Origin: JAAYCI01 sp031548875
GTDB taxonomy: Bacteria > Bacillota > Clostridia > Oscillospirales > Ruminococcaceae
Direction: 5' to 3'
DNA length: 64,000 bases
Assembly (NCBI GenBank): GCA_031548875.1
Contig: JAVBQQ010000015.1
Location: 9,337-73,336, forward strand
The notes below the pieces were generated by a model. That model had not been told where the DNA came from and did not search any database. It worked only from the letters and a program-made list of their open reading frames with translations. Positions 18,812-27,398 of the stretch are shown in pieces. The translations under genes and the position numbers were made by a program. The first letter of the stretch is position 1. The number at the start of each line of letters is the position of its first letter.

Positions 18812-19440
18812 TTCTCCCTCGTCTGTTTTTTGGCGCGCGCCGCGCGTGCGGCGGGATCGGCGTATGCGGTCAGGCTGCCTTTGGCAAGGCCGAGGCCCTG
18901 CTCGGCCACGGCGTAGATGGTGCGGCGGGTGGGCAGCTCGCGCGCGGCCAGCGCGTGCAGCCCCCACAGGAGCGTCAGGGCGCTTTCTTCGGGGCAGGGC
19001 GTCGTCACCTCGTCTTTGGCCGCGCCCTCGCGCACCAGCGTCAGCAATTTGAGCGTGAGCAGGGCACGGGCCTGGCCGGCGGGGTCGTCGGGGTCATACC
19101 GGAGGGTGGGCAGCGGCATGCGGTGCTCGTCGTCGGCCAGGAACTGGTCCGCCAGGCCGATGAACAGCTCGATGATGCCCGAGAGACGGGCCGGAAAGGG
19201 CAGGTCGGCCGTGAGCAGTTCGTCGGCGGCGCGCTCCATCTCGTCGCGTACCTGCGCGGTGACGACCCCGACCATCTCGTCCTTGGACTGGAAATAATAG
19301 TAGAACACGCCCTGCGCCACACCCACCGCGCCCACGATGTCGGACACGCGGGTGGCGTCGATACCCCGTTCGTCGAACAGGCGTCGGGCGGCGTCGATCA
19401 GCTCGGCCCGGCGTTCGTGCGGCGGTTTGGATACTCTCAT
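18808..19440 (-). CDS. TetR/AcrR family transcriptional regulator
   Basis: 210-residue TetR-type repressor. The N-terminal helix-turn-helix (ERRAELIDAARRLFDERG, VSDIVGAVGVAQGVFYYYF) is complete, followed by a helical ligand domain. The C-terminal tail is rich in Ala, Arg and Lys. AAAGGAGG precedes the start at 19440. It overlaps the ATPase start by four bases. An inverted repeat of TGACT lies on its own promoter, so it probably represses the TetR-ATPase operon and is released by a ligand or ion; the ligand is unknown. Confidence 0.92.
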
Positions 19441-19535
19441 GCCACGGCCTCCTTTCGTGTGGGGTGGGAAGGGAATAGGGCTGCGTTGCCGCGGGGTGCG
19501 GGTGCAGAAACAGGATAGGTTGTGGAGCAAGACCG

Positions 19536-19570
19536 ATTATAAAATATGACTGATTAAATGTCAATAGTCA
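19536..19570 (-). promoter_or_regulatory. Consensus promoter overlapped by a palindromic operator (TetR-ATPase operon)
   Basis: Minus-strand TTGACA and TATAAT with exactly 17-base spacing, a full consensus match. A TGACT-N14-AGTCA inverted repeat (19547-19570) covers the -35 and the spacer, with further TCAG/GTCA repeats alongside. This is the expected arrangement for autorepression by the adjacent TetR protein. Confidence 0.8.
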
Positions 19571-19742
19571 GTCAGTCGAATTTTGTCGCACCAGATTTTT
19601 GGCCGTGGATGTCGGTCATGTGGAGGAGATGCGACAGGGTCTGTTGTGACAAGCGCCTGCGAATGACGGGGCGCAGAAGGCATCGCGACGGAATGGGATT
19701 GCGCGGCATATCGAAAATCTGGGAAAGGCCGACAAAAAAGCA

Positions 19743-19771
19743 TTGCGCAGCGGGGTTTGTTTGCGTATACT
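19743..19771 (+). promoter_or_regulatory. Promoter of the FapA-like gene
   Basis: TTGCGC and TATACT with 17-base spacing, about 60 bases before the start codon. The rest of the interval back to the TetR promoter shows nothing recognisable. Confidence 0.55.
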
Positions 19772-19833
19772 AAAAGCGTCCGCAAAAGATTCCGTGTGGG
19801 CGCTGTAGCGTCCCCTAAAGGAGAAGCGAGCAG

Positions 19834-21234
19834 ATGGCTTTGACAGAACTCTTCACCGCCGACGCAAAGGTGGTCATTAGCCCGGACAAGATGCGCGCCT
19901 GGGTGATGCTTCCCCCGCCGCCGGCGGGCGTCCAGTACACGCCCGAAGCAATCACGGCCTGGCTGCCGCAGCACGGCGTGGTGCACGGCGTGCGCCCGGG
20001 CATGGTAAAGGCCGCCGCCGAGGCGCAGCGCTATTTTGAGATGCTGGAGGTGGCCCGCGGCGAGGAACCGCTGGCCCCGGTGGGCGGCGGGTATACGTTG
20101 CACGTGGAGAAGAAGCCGTTTTCCGGTCTGCGCGGCAATCCGGACGGCGCGCTGTTTTACGACGACATGAGCTTTTTGCAGGAGGTGGAGGAGGGCGCCG
20201 TGCTGGCCGACCTTCATCCCGCGCGGGAGGGCCTGCCGGGGCAGGCCGTCACCGGCGAGGAGGTGCCTCCACCCGCCATGCCCGACGACCGGACGCTGAC
20301 CGGCAGCGGCTTTGTATTGAGCGCGGACGGCCTGCACGCGCTGGCGCCGTCGCGCAGCCACGTGAGCGTTGTGGGCGAGCAGCTGGTGGTCACCCCGCTT
20401 TTAAGGCTGGAGAAACTGGCCCCGCAAGACGGCCCGGTGCAGTTTGAGGGCAATGTGCTGGTGGCCGGGGACGTGCTTTCGGGCGCGGAGATCGAGGCCG
20501 GCGGCAGCGTGTTTGTACAGGGGCGCACCGGCGCCGCCAAGTTACGCGCGGCGCGCAACCTGCTCTTGAGCGGCGGCATGCGTGCGCAGGACGGCTTTGG
20601 CAAAGTGAACGTGGGCGAAAACGTGTGGGGACTGTGTTTTGAATCGGCGGACATCGAGGCCGGGGGGGACATCTGCACCAACCACCTGGTGGGCTGCGAA
20701 GCGCGCTGCGAGGGAAAGGCGCTCATCCTGGGCGGACGGGCGCAGATCTCCAGTACATCGCTGTACGCCAAGGGAGGCGTTGTGGCCGGGACGCTGGGCG
20801 ACACGCAGGGAAGCGCAACCACCGTGGCGGCCGGCATGGAGGCGGAGTTGATTGAACGCAGCGAGATGGTGACGAAAAAGCTGGAGGCGCTGAACCGAGA
20901 TATAAACGTACTTTCGCAGAATATTACTGCACACGAGCGGGTGAACCGCGGCAAGACCGGCGGCGGCAAGGACGACCCCGCCTACCGCGAGATGGTGGAA
21001 AAGCGGGACAAGATGCGCAGCGTGCTGGGTATCATTGAAGGCGAGCGCACCCGCCTGAAGCGCACGATGGACCAGTTCGCCACCACCAGTATCATTGTGC
21101 GGGAGACGGCCTACCCCGGTGTAACCGTGGTGGTGGACACCCGCAGCTATGCTATGCAAAAACCGATGCAGCGCGTTAAATTTAGACGCAAACAGGATGT
21201 GGTGGAGATGGTACCGTTATCCAGCGGGCGCTGA
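19834..21234 (+). CDS. FapA family protein (DUF342)
   Basis: 466-residue protein of the FapA/DUF342 family. The N-terminal half is an alpha/beta domain; the middle (about residues 200-330) is a right-handed beta-helix made of glycine-rich turns such as FEGNVLVAGDVLSGAEIEAGGSVFVQG. The last 120 residues start with a coiled coil (ELIERSEMVTKKLEALNRDINVL) and end in a small beta domain. Family members are linked to polymer export or cell-surface and motility functions in Clostridia, but the molecular role is unclear. No flagellar genes are nearby. AAAGGAG lies before the ATG. It is a single-gene unit. Confidence 0.88.
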   Translation: MALTELFTADAKVVISPDKMRAWVMLPPPPAGVQYTPEAITAWLPQHGVVHGVRPGMVKAAAEAQRYFEMLEVARGEEPLAPVGGGYTLHVEKKPFSGLRGNPDGALFYDDMSFLQEVEEGAVLADLHPAREGLPGQAVTGEEVPPPAMPDDRTLTGSGFVLSADGLHALAPSRSHVSVVGEQLVVTPLLRLEKLAPQDGPVQFEGNVLVAGDVLSGAEIEAGGSVFVQGRTGAAKLRAARNLLLSGGMRAQDGFGKVNVGENVWGLCFESADIEAGGDICTNHLVGCEARCEGKALILGGRAQISSTSLYAKGGVVAGTLGDTQGSATTVAAGMEAELIERSEMVTKKLEALNRDINVLSQNITAHERVNRGKTGGGKDDPAYREMVEKRDKMRSVLGIIEGERTRLKRTMDQFATTSIIVRETAYPGVTVVVDTRSYAMQKPMQRVKFRRKQDVVEMVPLSSGR

Positions 21235-21368
21235 GCGCAGGTATGCGCAGGCGGATGAAACTGCGCCACGGCCCGGCCGCTGTCTGTATTGTACAAGAGG
21301 GCGAGACGGTGCGGATCCAGCGATCTTGCGCGAGAATGGCCGTGGTGGAAAAATGTTGCACAGACCCC

Positions 21369-21423
21369 TTGACATTTTTTGTCGAGGGGTTTATAGTATG
21401 GATGTTAGTTAGCGATGGCTAAC
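21369..21423 (+). promoter_or_regulatory. feoA promoter with metalloregulator operator
   Basis: TTGACA and TATAGT with 17-base spacing (21369-21397), followed at 21408-21423 by GTTAGC-GATG-GCTAAC, an inverted repeat covering the likely transcription start, with a further GTTAGC-type half site beyond. The half sites resemble DtxR/IdeR boxes (TTAGGTTAGCCTAACCTAA) and the same 6-4-6 palindrome recurs before feoB. A DtxR-family iron repressor is the likely ligand. About 125 further bases precede the feoA start. Confidence 0.75.
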
Positions 21424-21548
21424 GGTTAGCAGTGACCAACTTACTGCTGCGATGCTTTGTGTGCGGCAGCACATAGATGCATTGGTACAATAAAGGATAG
21501 ACCGCGCAAGCGATATTGGATGTTATTGGCAAGATGGAGGAGAGCCGG

Positions 21549-21908
21549 ATGAAGCGTGCGATAAGCTGGAAGAAAAAACATACCTGTATGTGCAGCAGCC
21601 CCTGTACGGGTTGCGGGGGCAGTCATGTCGCCTGCCACACGGCGGCGGATGACTTACAGCCCGGGCCGGAGCGGGGCCGTATGGAGCCGGGGGTCCACCC
21701 GCTGGCGCTGAACGGGCGCGGCGCGCCCGCCCGCATCTGCCAGCTGCATGGCAGTGAGGAGCAGCGCCGCTTCCTGGGCACGCTGGGGTTTGCGCCTGGC
21801 TGCGAGGTGCGCGTGATGAACGAGCTGGCGGGCGACCTGATCGTGGAGGTAAAGGGCACCCGCGTGGCGTTGGGGCGTCAGCTGGCCCACAAGGTAATGG
21901 TGGTGTAA
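21549..21908 (+). CDS. FeoA family protein with cysteine-rich N-terminus
   Basis: 119-residue protein. The C-terminal 75 residues are a FeoA SH3-like domain (ICQLHGSEEQRRFLGTLGFAPGCEVRVMNELAGDLIVEVKG...), which assists the ferrous iron transporter FeoB. The N-terminal 40 residues are an unusual extension with the cluster CMCSSPCTGCGGSHVAC, five or six cysteines that could bind iron, zinc or an Fe-S cluster. GGAGGAGA lies just upstream of the ATG. It is the first gene after the operator-controlled promoter and precedes a second, short FeoA gene and feoB. Confidence 0.88.
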   Translation: MKRAISWKKKHTCMCSSPCTGCGGSHVACHTAADDLQPGPERGRMEPGVHPLALNGRGAPARICQLHGSEEQRRFLGTLGFAPGCEVRVMNELAGDLIVEVKGTRVALGRQLAHKVMVV

Positions 21909-22094
21909 GCGACGGCAAACCAGTTGGAGGCAAGAGACGTGTCTAACCGTGCGGCGGATGCTTTGCCTTTGATGGGCATGCGAAGCGCCCTGCAAAAGCG
22001 GACGATGCCGTGGGACATGGGTGGATGCCGCAGCGGACTGCCCCTGCGGAGCGGCTGGTTTGGCAGGTGCAGACAACAGAAGGGAGGAAAAAGA

Positions 22095-22322
22095 ATGGCG
22101 AGAACGTTACGGGACGCAAGACCCGGTGATGTGGTGGAGGTGGCGCGCCTGCTTGGCGAAGGCACCTTGCGGCGGCGCATCATGGACATGGGCATCATCA
22201 GGGGCACCCGCATCACCGTACGCAAGGTGGCGCCGCTGGGCGACCCGGTGGAGGTGAACGTGCGCGGGTATGAACTGTCCATCCGCAAAAGTGAGGCCGA
22301 GCAGATCGAGATTGCCGGGTAA
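22095..22322 (+). CDS. feoA: FeoA family protein
   Basis: 75-residue single-domain FeoA, an SH3-like cytoplasmic partner of FeoB. The sequence MARTLRDARPGDVVEVARLL, the MDMGIIRGTRITVRKVAPLGDPVEV stretch and the ending YELSIRKSEAEQIEI are classic FeoA. GGAGGAAAAAGA precedes the ATG. The 186 bases between it and the first FeoA gene contain no gene I can support. It lies upstream of feoB with an operator palindrome between them. Confidence 0.93.
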   Translation: MARTLRDARPGDVVEVARLLGEGTLRRRIMDMGIIRGTRITVRKVAPLGDPVEVNVRGYELSIRKSEAEQIEIAG

Positions 22323-22430
22323 GGTGGGGCGGATAGAGAGGACGTAAACACCAGCGGGGATGCAAATTTGACCGATGGCGGCAGATAGGCGGCCGGCAAG
22401 GCGTGCAATTGCAACAAGGCGCACCCATGT

Positions 22431-22446
22431 GTTAGCTATAGCTAAC
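22431..22446. promoter_or_regulatory. Perfect 16-bp operator palindrome upstream of feoB
   Basis: GTTAGCTATAGCTAAC is its own reverse complement. Half sites and spacing (6-4-6) are identical to the box on the feoA promoter, so one regulator probably binds both. A TTGCAA at 22409-22414 could serve as a -35 for a second promoter overlapping the operator, but the -10 is unclear. Confidence 0.75.
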
Positions 22447-22580
22447 CTGTGAATGGAGACCGATTGGGGAGTAGCCGCCCGCCGAAATGAAAAAGGGCAC
22501 ATTGGCAGATACACGATACACTACACTGCGGGGAGGAACACAGGCGACTGCGCACCCAACAAAAGGAGGAGGAAAAGAGG

Positions 22581-24743
22581 ATGAATTGCACCATCGCCCT
22601 TGCGGGCAACCCGAATTGCGGAAAAACAACGATGTTTAATAAACTTACTGGCAGCAACCAGTATGTGGGCAACTGGCCGGGCGTAACGGTGGAGAAGAAG
22701 GAAGGACGCCTAAGGGGCAGCAAAAACGTGAGCGTGGTGGACCTGCCGGGCGTGTATTCCCTCTCCCCCTATACGCCCGAAGAGGTGGTTAGCCGTGACT
22801 ACTTATTGCACGGGGATTCGGGGGTCGTCCTGGACCTTGTGGACGGCACCAGCCTGGAGCGCAACCTGTATCTGACCACCCAGCTGCTGGAGGTGGGGCT
22901 GCCGGTAGTGGTGGCACTGAACATGGCCGACCTCCTGCACAAGAGCGGCATCGAGGTGGATGCGGACAGGTTGGCCGGGGCGCTGGGCTGCGAGGTGGTG
23001 GCCACCAGCGCTTTGCGTGGTGAAGGGCTGGAAGAGGCCACCCGCCGTGCCGAGGCGCTGGCGGCGAATGGCGCAGTGCCAAAGGGGCTTTGCTTCTCGG
23101 CGCCTGTGGAGCAGGCGCTGCTGACGACGGCCCGGCTTGTGCACGGGCGCGTGCCCACCGGGCGGGAACGCTGGTACGCGGTGAAGCTGTTCGAGCGGGA
23201 CAGGGCGGTGCTGGAAGAACTCAAGCTGGACGAGGCGGAGCGCATCGCGCTGGAAGCTGCCGTGCAACCGGTGGAGCAGGCAATGGGAGACGACTCGGAA
23301 AGCATCGTCACCGGCGAGCGGTACGAGTGTATCGGCCGCATTATGGCGGCCTGCGTGAAGCAAAAACGGGTGGGCCTTTCCACCTCGGACAAGATCGACC
23401 GCGTGGTGACCAACCGCTGGCTGGCGCTGCCCATCTTCGTGGTCATCATGTTTGCCGTGTATTTTATCTCGATCATGAGCGTGGGCGATTTTGTGACCGG
23501 CTGGGCGAATGATACGCTGTTCGGCGAATGGATCGGCGGGGGCGTGGGCGCCCTTCTGGGAGGCGCGAACGCCGCCCCCTGGCTGCAGAGCCCGGTGGTG
23601 GACGGCATCATTGGTGGCGTGGGGGCCGTGCTGGGCTTTGTGCCGCAGATGGCTATCCTTTTCCTGCTGCTCTCCTTTTTGGAAGACTGCGGCTACATGG
23701 CCCGTGTGGCGTTCATCATGGACCGCATCTTCCGCCGGTTCGGCCTGTCGGGCAAGAGCTTCATCCCGTTGCTCATCGCGTCGGGCTGCGGCGTGCCGGG
23801 CATCATGGCCACCAAGACCATCGAGAATGAAAAAGACCGCCGCATGACGGTCATCACGACCACCTTCATCCCCTGCGGGGCGAAGCTGCCGGTCATCGCG
23901 CTCATTGGCGGGGCCATACTGGGCGGCGGGTGGTGGGTGGCGCCGCTCATCTACTTCGTCGGCATCGCCGCCGTCATCGCCACCGGCATCATGCTGAAAA
24001 AGATGCGCATGTTCGCGGGCGAGCCCGCCCCCTTCGTGATGGAGATGCCCCAGTACCACATGCCTGCCCTGCGCAGCCTGCTGATGCACATGTGGGAGCG
24101 GGTGCGCAGCTTCATCATCCGCGCGGGCACCATCATCTTCGCATCCAGCGTCATCATCTGGTTCCTGCTCTCCTTCGGGGTGGAGAACGGCTCGTTCGCC
24201 ATGGTGGAAGATGTGCAAAACAGCTTCCTGGCCTGGTTTGGAGGGCTGTTGGCGCCGTTGTTCGCGCCGCTGGGCTTTGGCAACTGGCAGAGCAGCGTGG
24301 GCACCATTGCGGGCCTTGTGGCCAAGGAAAACCTCGTCTCCACCATGGCCGTTATCCAGGGCCTCTCGCCCGAGATGATAGAGGGCGTGCTGGACGACAC
24401 CGCCCCCATGTGGGTGTTCATGCAGGGGCTGCTGCCCACCATGTCCGCCGGGCTCTCCTTCCTCGTGTTCAACATGCTGTGCGCGCCCTGCTTCGCGGCC
24501 ATCGGCGCCATCCGACGCCAGATGGAGAGCGCGAGCTGGACGGCCTTCGCCGTCATCTACCAGTGCGCGTTTGCCTACGTTGTAGCGCTCCTCTTCTACC
24601 AGTTGGGCAGCTTCTTTGGCGGCGCGGGGTTCACGGCGGGTACACTGGTTGCCTTCCTGCTGGTTGCCGTGCTGTTGTTCCTGTTGTTCCGGCCGGGGTA
24701 TGCGCCCAAACGCCGCCTGGCGGCCGCGGCGGCCAGGGGCTAG
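22581..24743 (+). CDS. feoB: Ferrous iron transport protein B
   Basis: 720-residue FeoB. The N-terminal G-protein domain has GNPNCGKTT (G1), the switch region NWPGVTVEKK, DLPGVYSLSPYTPEE (G3) and ALNMADLL (G4), followed by a helical GDI domain. The C-terminal membrane domain has about 8-10 helices, including two Gate motifs, one around LIASGCGVPGIMATKT. It imports Fe2+ into the cell. A strong AAAGGAGGAGG site precedes the start. No FeoC gene follows; a terminator lies about 160 bases downstream. The operator upstream indicates iron repression. Confidence 0.97.
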   Translation: MNCTIALAGNPNCGKTTMFNKLTGSNQYVGNWPGVTVEKKEGRLRGSKNVSVVDLPGVYSLSPYTPEEVVSRDYLLHGDSGVVLDLVDGTSLERNLYLTTQLLEVGLPVVVALNMADLLHKSGIEVDADRLAGALGCEVVATSALRGEGLEEATRRAEALAANGAVPKGLCFSAPVEQALLTTARLVHGRVPTGRERWYAVKLFERDRAVLEELKLDEAERIALEAAVQPVEQAMGDDSESIVTGERYECIGRIMAACVKQKRVGLSTSDKIDRVVTNRWLALPIFVVIMFAVYFISIMSVGDFVTGWANDTLFGEWIGGGVGALLGGANAAPWLQSPVVDGIIGGVGAVLGFVPQMAILFLLLSFLEDCGYMARVAFIMDRIFRRFGLSGKSFIPLLIASGCGVPGIMATKTIENEKDRRMTVITTTFIPCGAKLPVIALIGGAILGGGWWVAPLIYFVGIAAVIATGIMLKKMRMFAGEPAPFVMEMPQYHMPALRSLLMHMWERVRSFIIRAGTIIFASSVIIWFLLSFGVENGSFAMVEDVQNSFLAWFGGLLAPLFAPLGFGNWQSSVGTIAGLVAKENLVSTMAVIQGLSPEMIEGVLDDTAPMWVFMQGLLPTMSAGLSFLVFNMLCAPCFAAIGAIRRQMESASWTAFAVIYQCAFAYVVALLFYQLGSFFGGAGFTAGTLVAFLLVAVLLFLLFRPGYAPKRRLAAAAARG

Positions 24744-24905
24744 GGCGCGCACCGCGCACAGGGTGTTTTTGAAGATACCCTTGCGCCAAACAAAGGTCAA
24801 ACCGGGCGTTGCCCGTTTTGATAGTGGGTACCTTCTCTTGTCTGCTGCCGCTGCCGCTTGCGTACGTAGGGGTCGCGAGCGGCGGCGGCACCTCCCTCAA
24901 ACAAC

Positions 24906-24951
24906 GCGGCGGGCCTCCAATACTGGGGGCCCGCCGCTTGTTCATTTTTTG
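24906..24951 (+). terminator. Terminator after feoB
   Basis: Perfect 10-bp stem GCGGCGGGCC/GGCCCGCCGC with a 12-base loop, followed by TTGTTCATTTTTT. It lies between convergent feoB and the EIIC-EAL gene. Smaller GC-rich inverted repeats precede it in the same interval. Confidence 0.85.
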
Positions 24952-24976
24952 AAGTGTACCCGTTCTGTTTTCTGTT

Positions 24977-27169
24977 TTATGTCCCGGGACCGGGCGCTTC
25001 GTCCCCCTCGTTGGGCGGGGGAAGGGGCAGGGGCTCGAGACTTTTCAGGTAGGTGGGGATCTGGTCGCCTGGCAGTGGCTGAGCATAGTAATACCCCTGG
25101 ATGAGATAGGCGCCCACCGAGCGCAGGCGGTCCAACTGGGACTGGTTCTCCACATACTCCACAATCATCTGTACGTCCAGCAGGTTGCACAGATCGAAGA
25201 TGGTGGCGATGATGTCCAGGTTGGCGGGCTGTTTGAGCATGTCCCGCGAGAGCGAGCCGTCGATCTTAAGTGTTTTGATGGGCTGGGTGCGCAGGTAGAG
25301 CAGCGAGGAATGACCCACGCCGAAGTCGTCCATGGCGATCGTGATGCCGATTTCGTGCAGGCGGGCAAGGTTCAGGCGGGTGGTTTCATTCTCGACGAGG
25401 GCCGCCGTCTCGGTGATCTCGATCTGCAGTTGGTGGGCGGGCACCTTGTGCTTGAGCAGCAGCGCCAGCACCTGCTGATGGAAGCCGGACACGTTCAGCT
25501 GGCTGGCCGAGACGTTGACGCTGACCTGGAAATCGGGCAGGCCCTGCTCCGTCCAGCCCGCGCGCTGGCGGATGGCCTGTTCCATCAGCCAGTGGCCCAT
25601 GCGCTCCATGCGGCCTGTTTCCTCGGCCAGCGCCACGGTGATGAGCGGGCTGATGACGCCGTATTGCGCGTTGCGCCAACGCAGAAGGGCCTCCACACTG
25701 TGCAGGGTGTTCGTGCGGGCATCCACGATGGGCTGGTAGTGCATGTACAATTCGCCACGGGCGGCGGCGTCCTCCAGGTGGTTGGCCAGGTTGCGCGCCA
25801 CGGCGCCGATCCCGTCGCCCCGGCGGACGAGCTGCCCCTGGGAGGAATAATCGCGCGAGACGAGGGAGGCGAGCTCGCGGTAGGCGCTGTCGAAGCGGGA
25901 GCGGTTCATCCGTTCGGACAGGCGCACGAAGGGCGCATAGATGAGCACAGCCAGCGCCAGGTTGACCACCTGCAGGAGGACCCCCGCCACCGACCCGGTG
26001 GACAGGTACCCGCTGATGAAGACGGGTGTGGCCCAGGAGACGTCGACGGTGGTGTAGGGCACAAGCCCCAGGTACATGGACGCCATGGTGGTTGTGAGCA
26101 TGACCACCGGTGTGAGTACGAAGGGGACTGCGTAGATGGGGTTGAGCACGATGGGGATGCCGAAGATGAGCGGCTCGTTGATGTTGAAGATGGAGTTGGG
26201 CAGCGCGTAGCGGAAGAGCATCTTATAGCTGCGGCCGCGGCCGAAGACCGCCAGCGCGATGAGCAGGCCCAGCGTAGTGCCCGACCCGCCCATGTAGACG
26301 AACGAATCGAACAAGGTTTTTGTGATGAGGTTGGGCGGGGCCATGCCGGCGGCCACGGCGTCCATGTTCTGCTGCATGGCGGGCACGAAGACCGTCTGGG
26401 CCACTTCATCCAGAACATTGTTGCCGTGGATGCCGAACAGCCACATAACGTGGGTGGACAGGTTGAACAGCTGCGCGGTGGCGACCGTGTCCCCCCCGTG
26501 CAGGAAGGGTTGGCTGAGTAGGTTATACAGAAGGGTGGTGAAGCCGGCCTCCACGCCGCCCCACACCAGCAGCATGCGCACCGCGGCAAACCCCGCCACG
26601 ATGAGCACTGTGGGCAGAACGGCCACAAACGCCTGCGGAACGGCGAGGTTGGGGTCGTCGGACAGGATGCGCATAGCGCGCCCACGCCCGGAGATGTGGA
26701 TGAAGATCTCGCTGGACAGGACGGCCATCACCATGCCCACGAACAGGCCGGTGGAGGCCGTCATGGTGAAGGGAAGGGCATCGGCGTCTAACGGCAGCGA
26801 GACGGCGATGAAACTGGCCAGCCCCACAAACCCGCAGATGGTGGGGTGCACATTCAGGCGTTTGTGGGTGTTGTACCAGGTGGCCAGGTTCACGCAGACG
26901 GAAAAAACGATGAGCAGCGCGATGACCTGCATGGTGGCATTGAAGATGAGCGCGCCGAATGAGCGCCACCCCTCGCCGAACACGTTCTGCATGAACGTCT
27001 GGTAGGCGGGGATGGGCAGCTGGTTGACCACCACCGCATAGGCGCCGATGAGCATGATGGGCATGGTGGAGATGAAGGCGGTGCGGATGGAGTAGAAGTG
27101 GCGCTGGTCGTACACGCGTTGCAGCCTGCCCTGCAGGGCGGAGAGCCAATCGTTCCAGGTGGTTGTCAA
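24977..27169 (-). CDS. PTS EIIC-like membrane domain fused to a c-di-GMP phosphodiesterase (EAL) domain
   Basis: 730-residue fusion. Residues 1 to about 430 form a lactose/cellobiose-type PTS EIIC domain with about 10 membrane helices (for example FGIHGNNVLDEV and NEPLIFGIPIVLNPIY). A linker leads to an EAL domain from about residue 480 in which the catalytic signature looks intact: VEALLRW, NVSASQL, EITET, DDFGVGHSSL, LKIDG and VEYVEN. It would couple sugar sensing or transport at the membrane to hydrolysis of c-di-GMP. No EIIA or EIIB gene is adjacent, which favours a sensor role. The start is a TTG with GAGG about nine bases upstream; a few codons of uncertainty remain. Confidence 0.92.
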   Translation of the reverse strand: MTTTWNDWLSALQGRLQRVYDQRHFYSIRTAFISTMPIMLIGAYAVVVNQLPIPAYQTFMQNVFGEGWRSFGALIFNATMQVIALLIVFSVCVNLATWYNTHKRLNVHPTICGFVGLASFIAVSLPLDADALPFTMTASTGLFVGMVMAVLSSEIFIHISGRGRAMRILSDDPNLAVPQAFVAVLPTVLIVAGFAAVRMLLVWGGVEAGFTTLLYNLLSQPFLHGGDTVATAQLFNLSTHVMWLFGIHGNNVLDEVAQTVFVPAMQQNMDAVAAGMAPPNLITKTLFDSFVYMGGSGTTLGLLIALAVFGRGRSYKMLFRYALPNSIFNINEPLIFGIPIVLNPIYAVPFVLTPVVMLTTTMASMYLGLVPYTTVDVSWATPVFISGYLSTGSVAGVLLQVVNLALAVLIYAPFVRLSERMNRSRFDSAYRELASLVSRDYSSQGQLVRRGDGIGAVARNLANHLEDAAARGELYMHYQPIVDARTNTLHSVEALLRWRNAQYGVISPLITVALAEETGRMERMGHWLMEQAIRQRAGWTEQGLPDFQVSVNVSASQLNVSGFHQQVLALLLKHKVPAHQLQIEITETAALVENETTRLNLARLHEIGITIAMDDFGVGHSSLLYLRTQPIKTLKIDGSLSRDMLKQPANLDIIATIFDLCNLLDVQMIVEYVENQSQLDRLRSVGAYLIQGYYYAQPLPGDQIPTYLKSLEPLPLPPPNEGDEAPGPGT

Positions 27170-27229
27170 AAGAAGGGCACCTCGCTTGCAGAAAAATAAA
27201 GTGGACGATCGCGCAAAGGGGTTGTTGTC

Positions 27230-27258
27230 AGTATACTACCCCAAAGCCGCCGCCACAA
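27230..27258 (-). promoter_or_regulatory. Promoter of the EIIC-EAL gene
   Basis: Minus-strand TTGTGG and TATACT with 17-base spacing, about 60 bases before the start codon. Confidence 0.55.
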
Positions 27259-27398
27259 GCAAAAAAAGGCGTACTACATAATTCTTCTAGTCATGCAGGA
27301 GAGCGTGTGGTATACTTGTAAAGCAACCATGGGAACAGGGCTTTTGCACAAAAACCCGTTCCAACATCACAAAACGGAAAGGGCGGGATGGGCAGGAG

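Noticed and set aside
22803..24800. 665-codon minus-strand frame opposite feoB
   Set aside because: Low-complexity, His/Arg-rich translation opposite an intact FeoB; no ribosome binding site.
24796..24819. Small GC-rich hairpin after feoB as a separate element
   Set aside because: Only 5-9 bp and no copies elsewhere; the real terminator is at 24906-24951.
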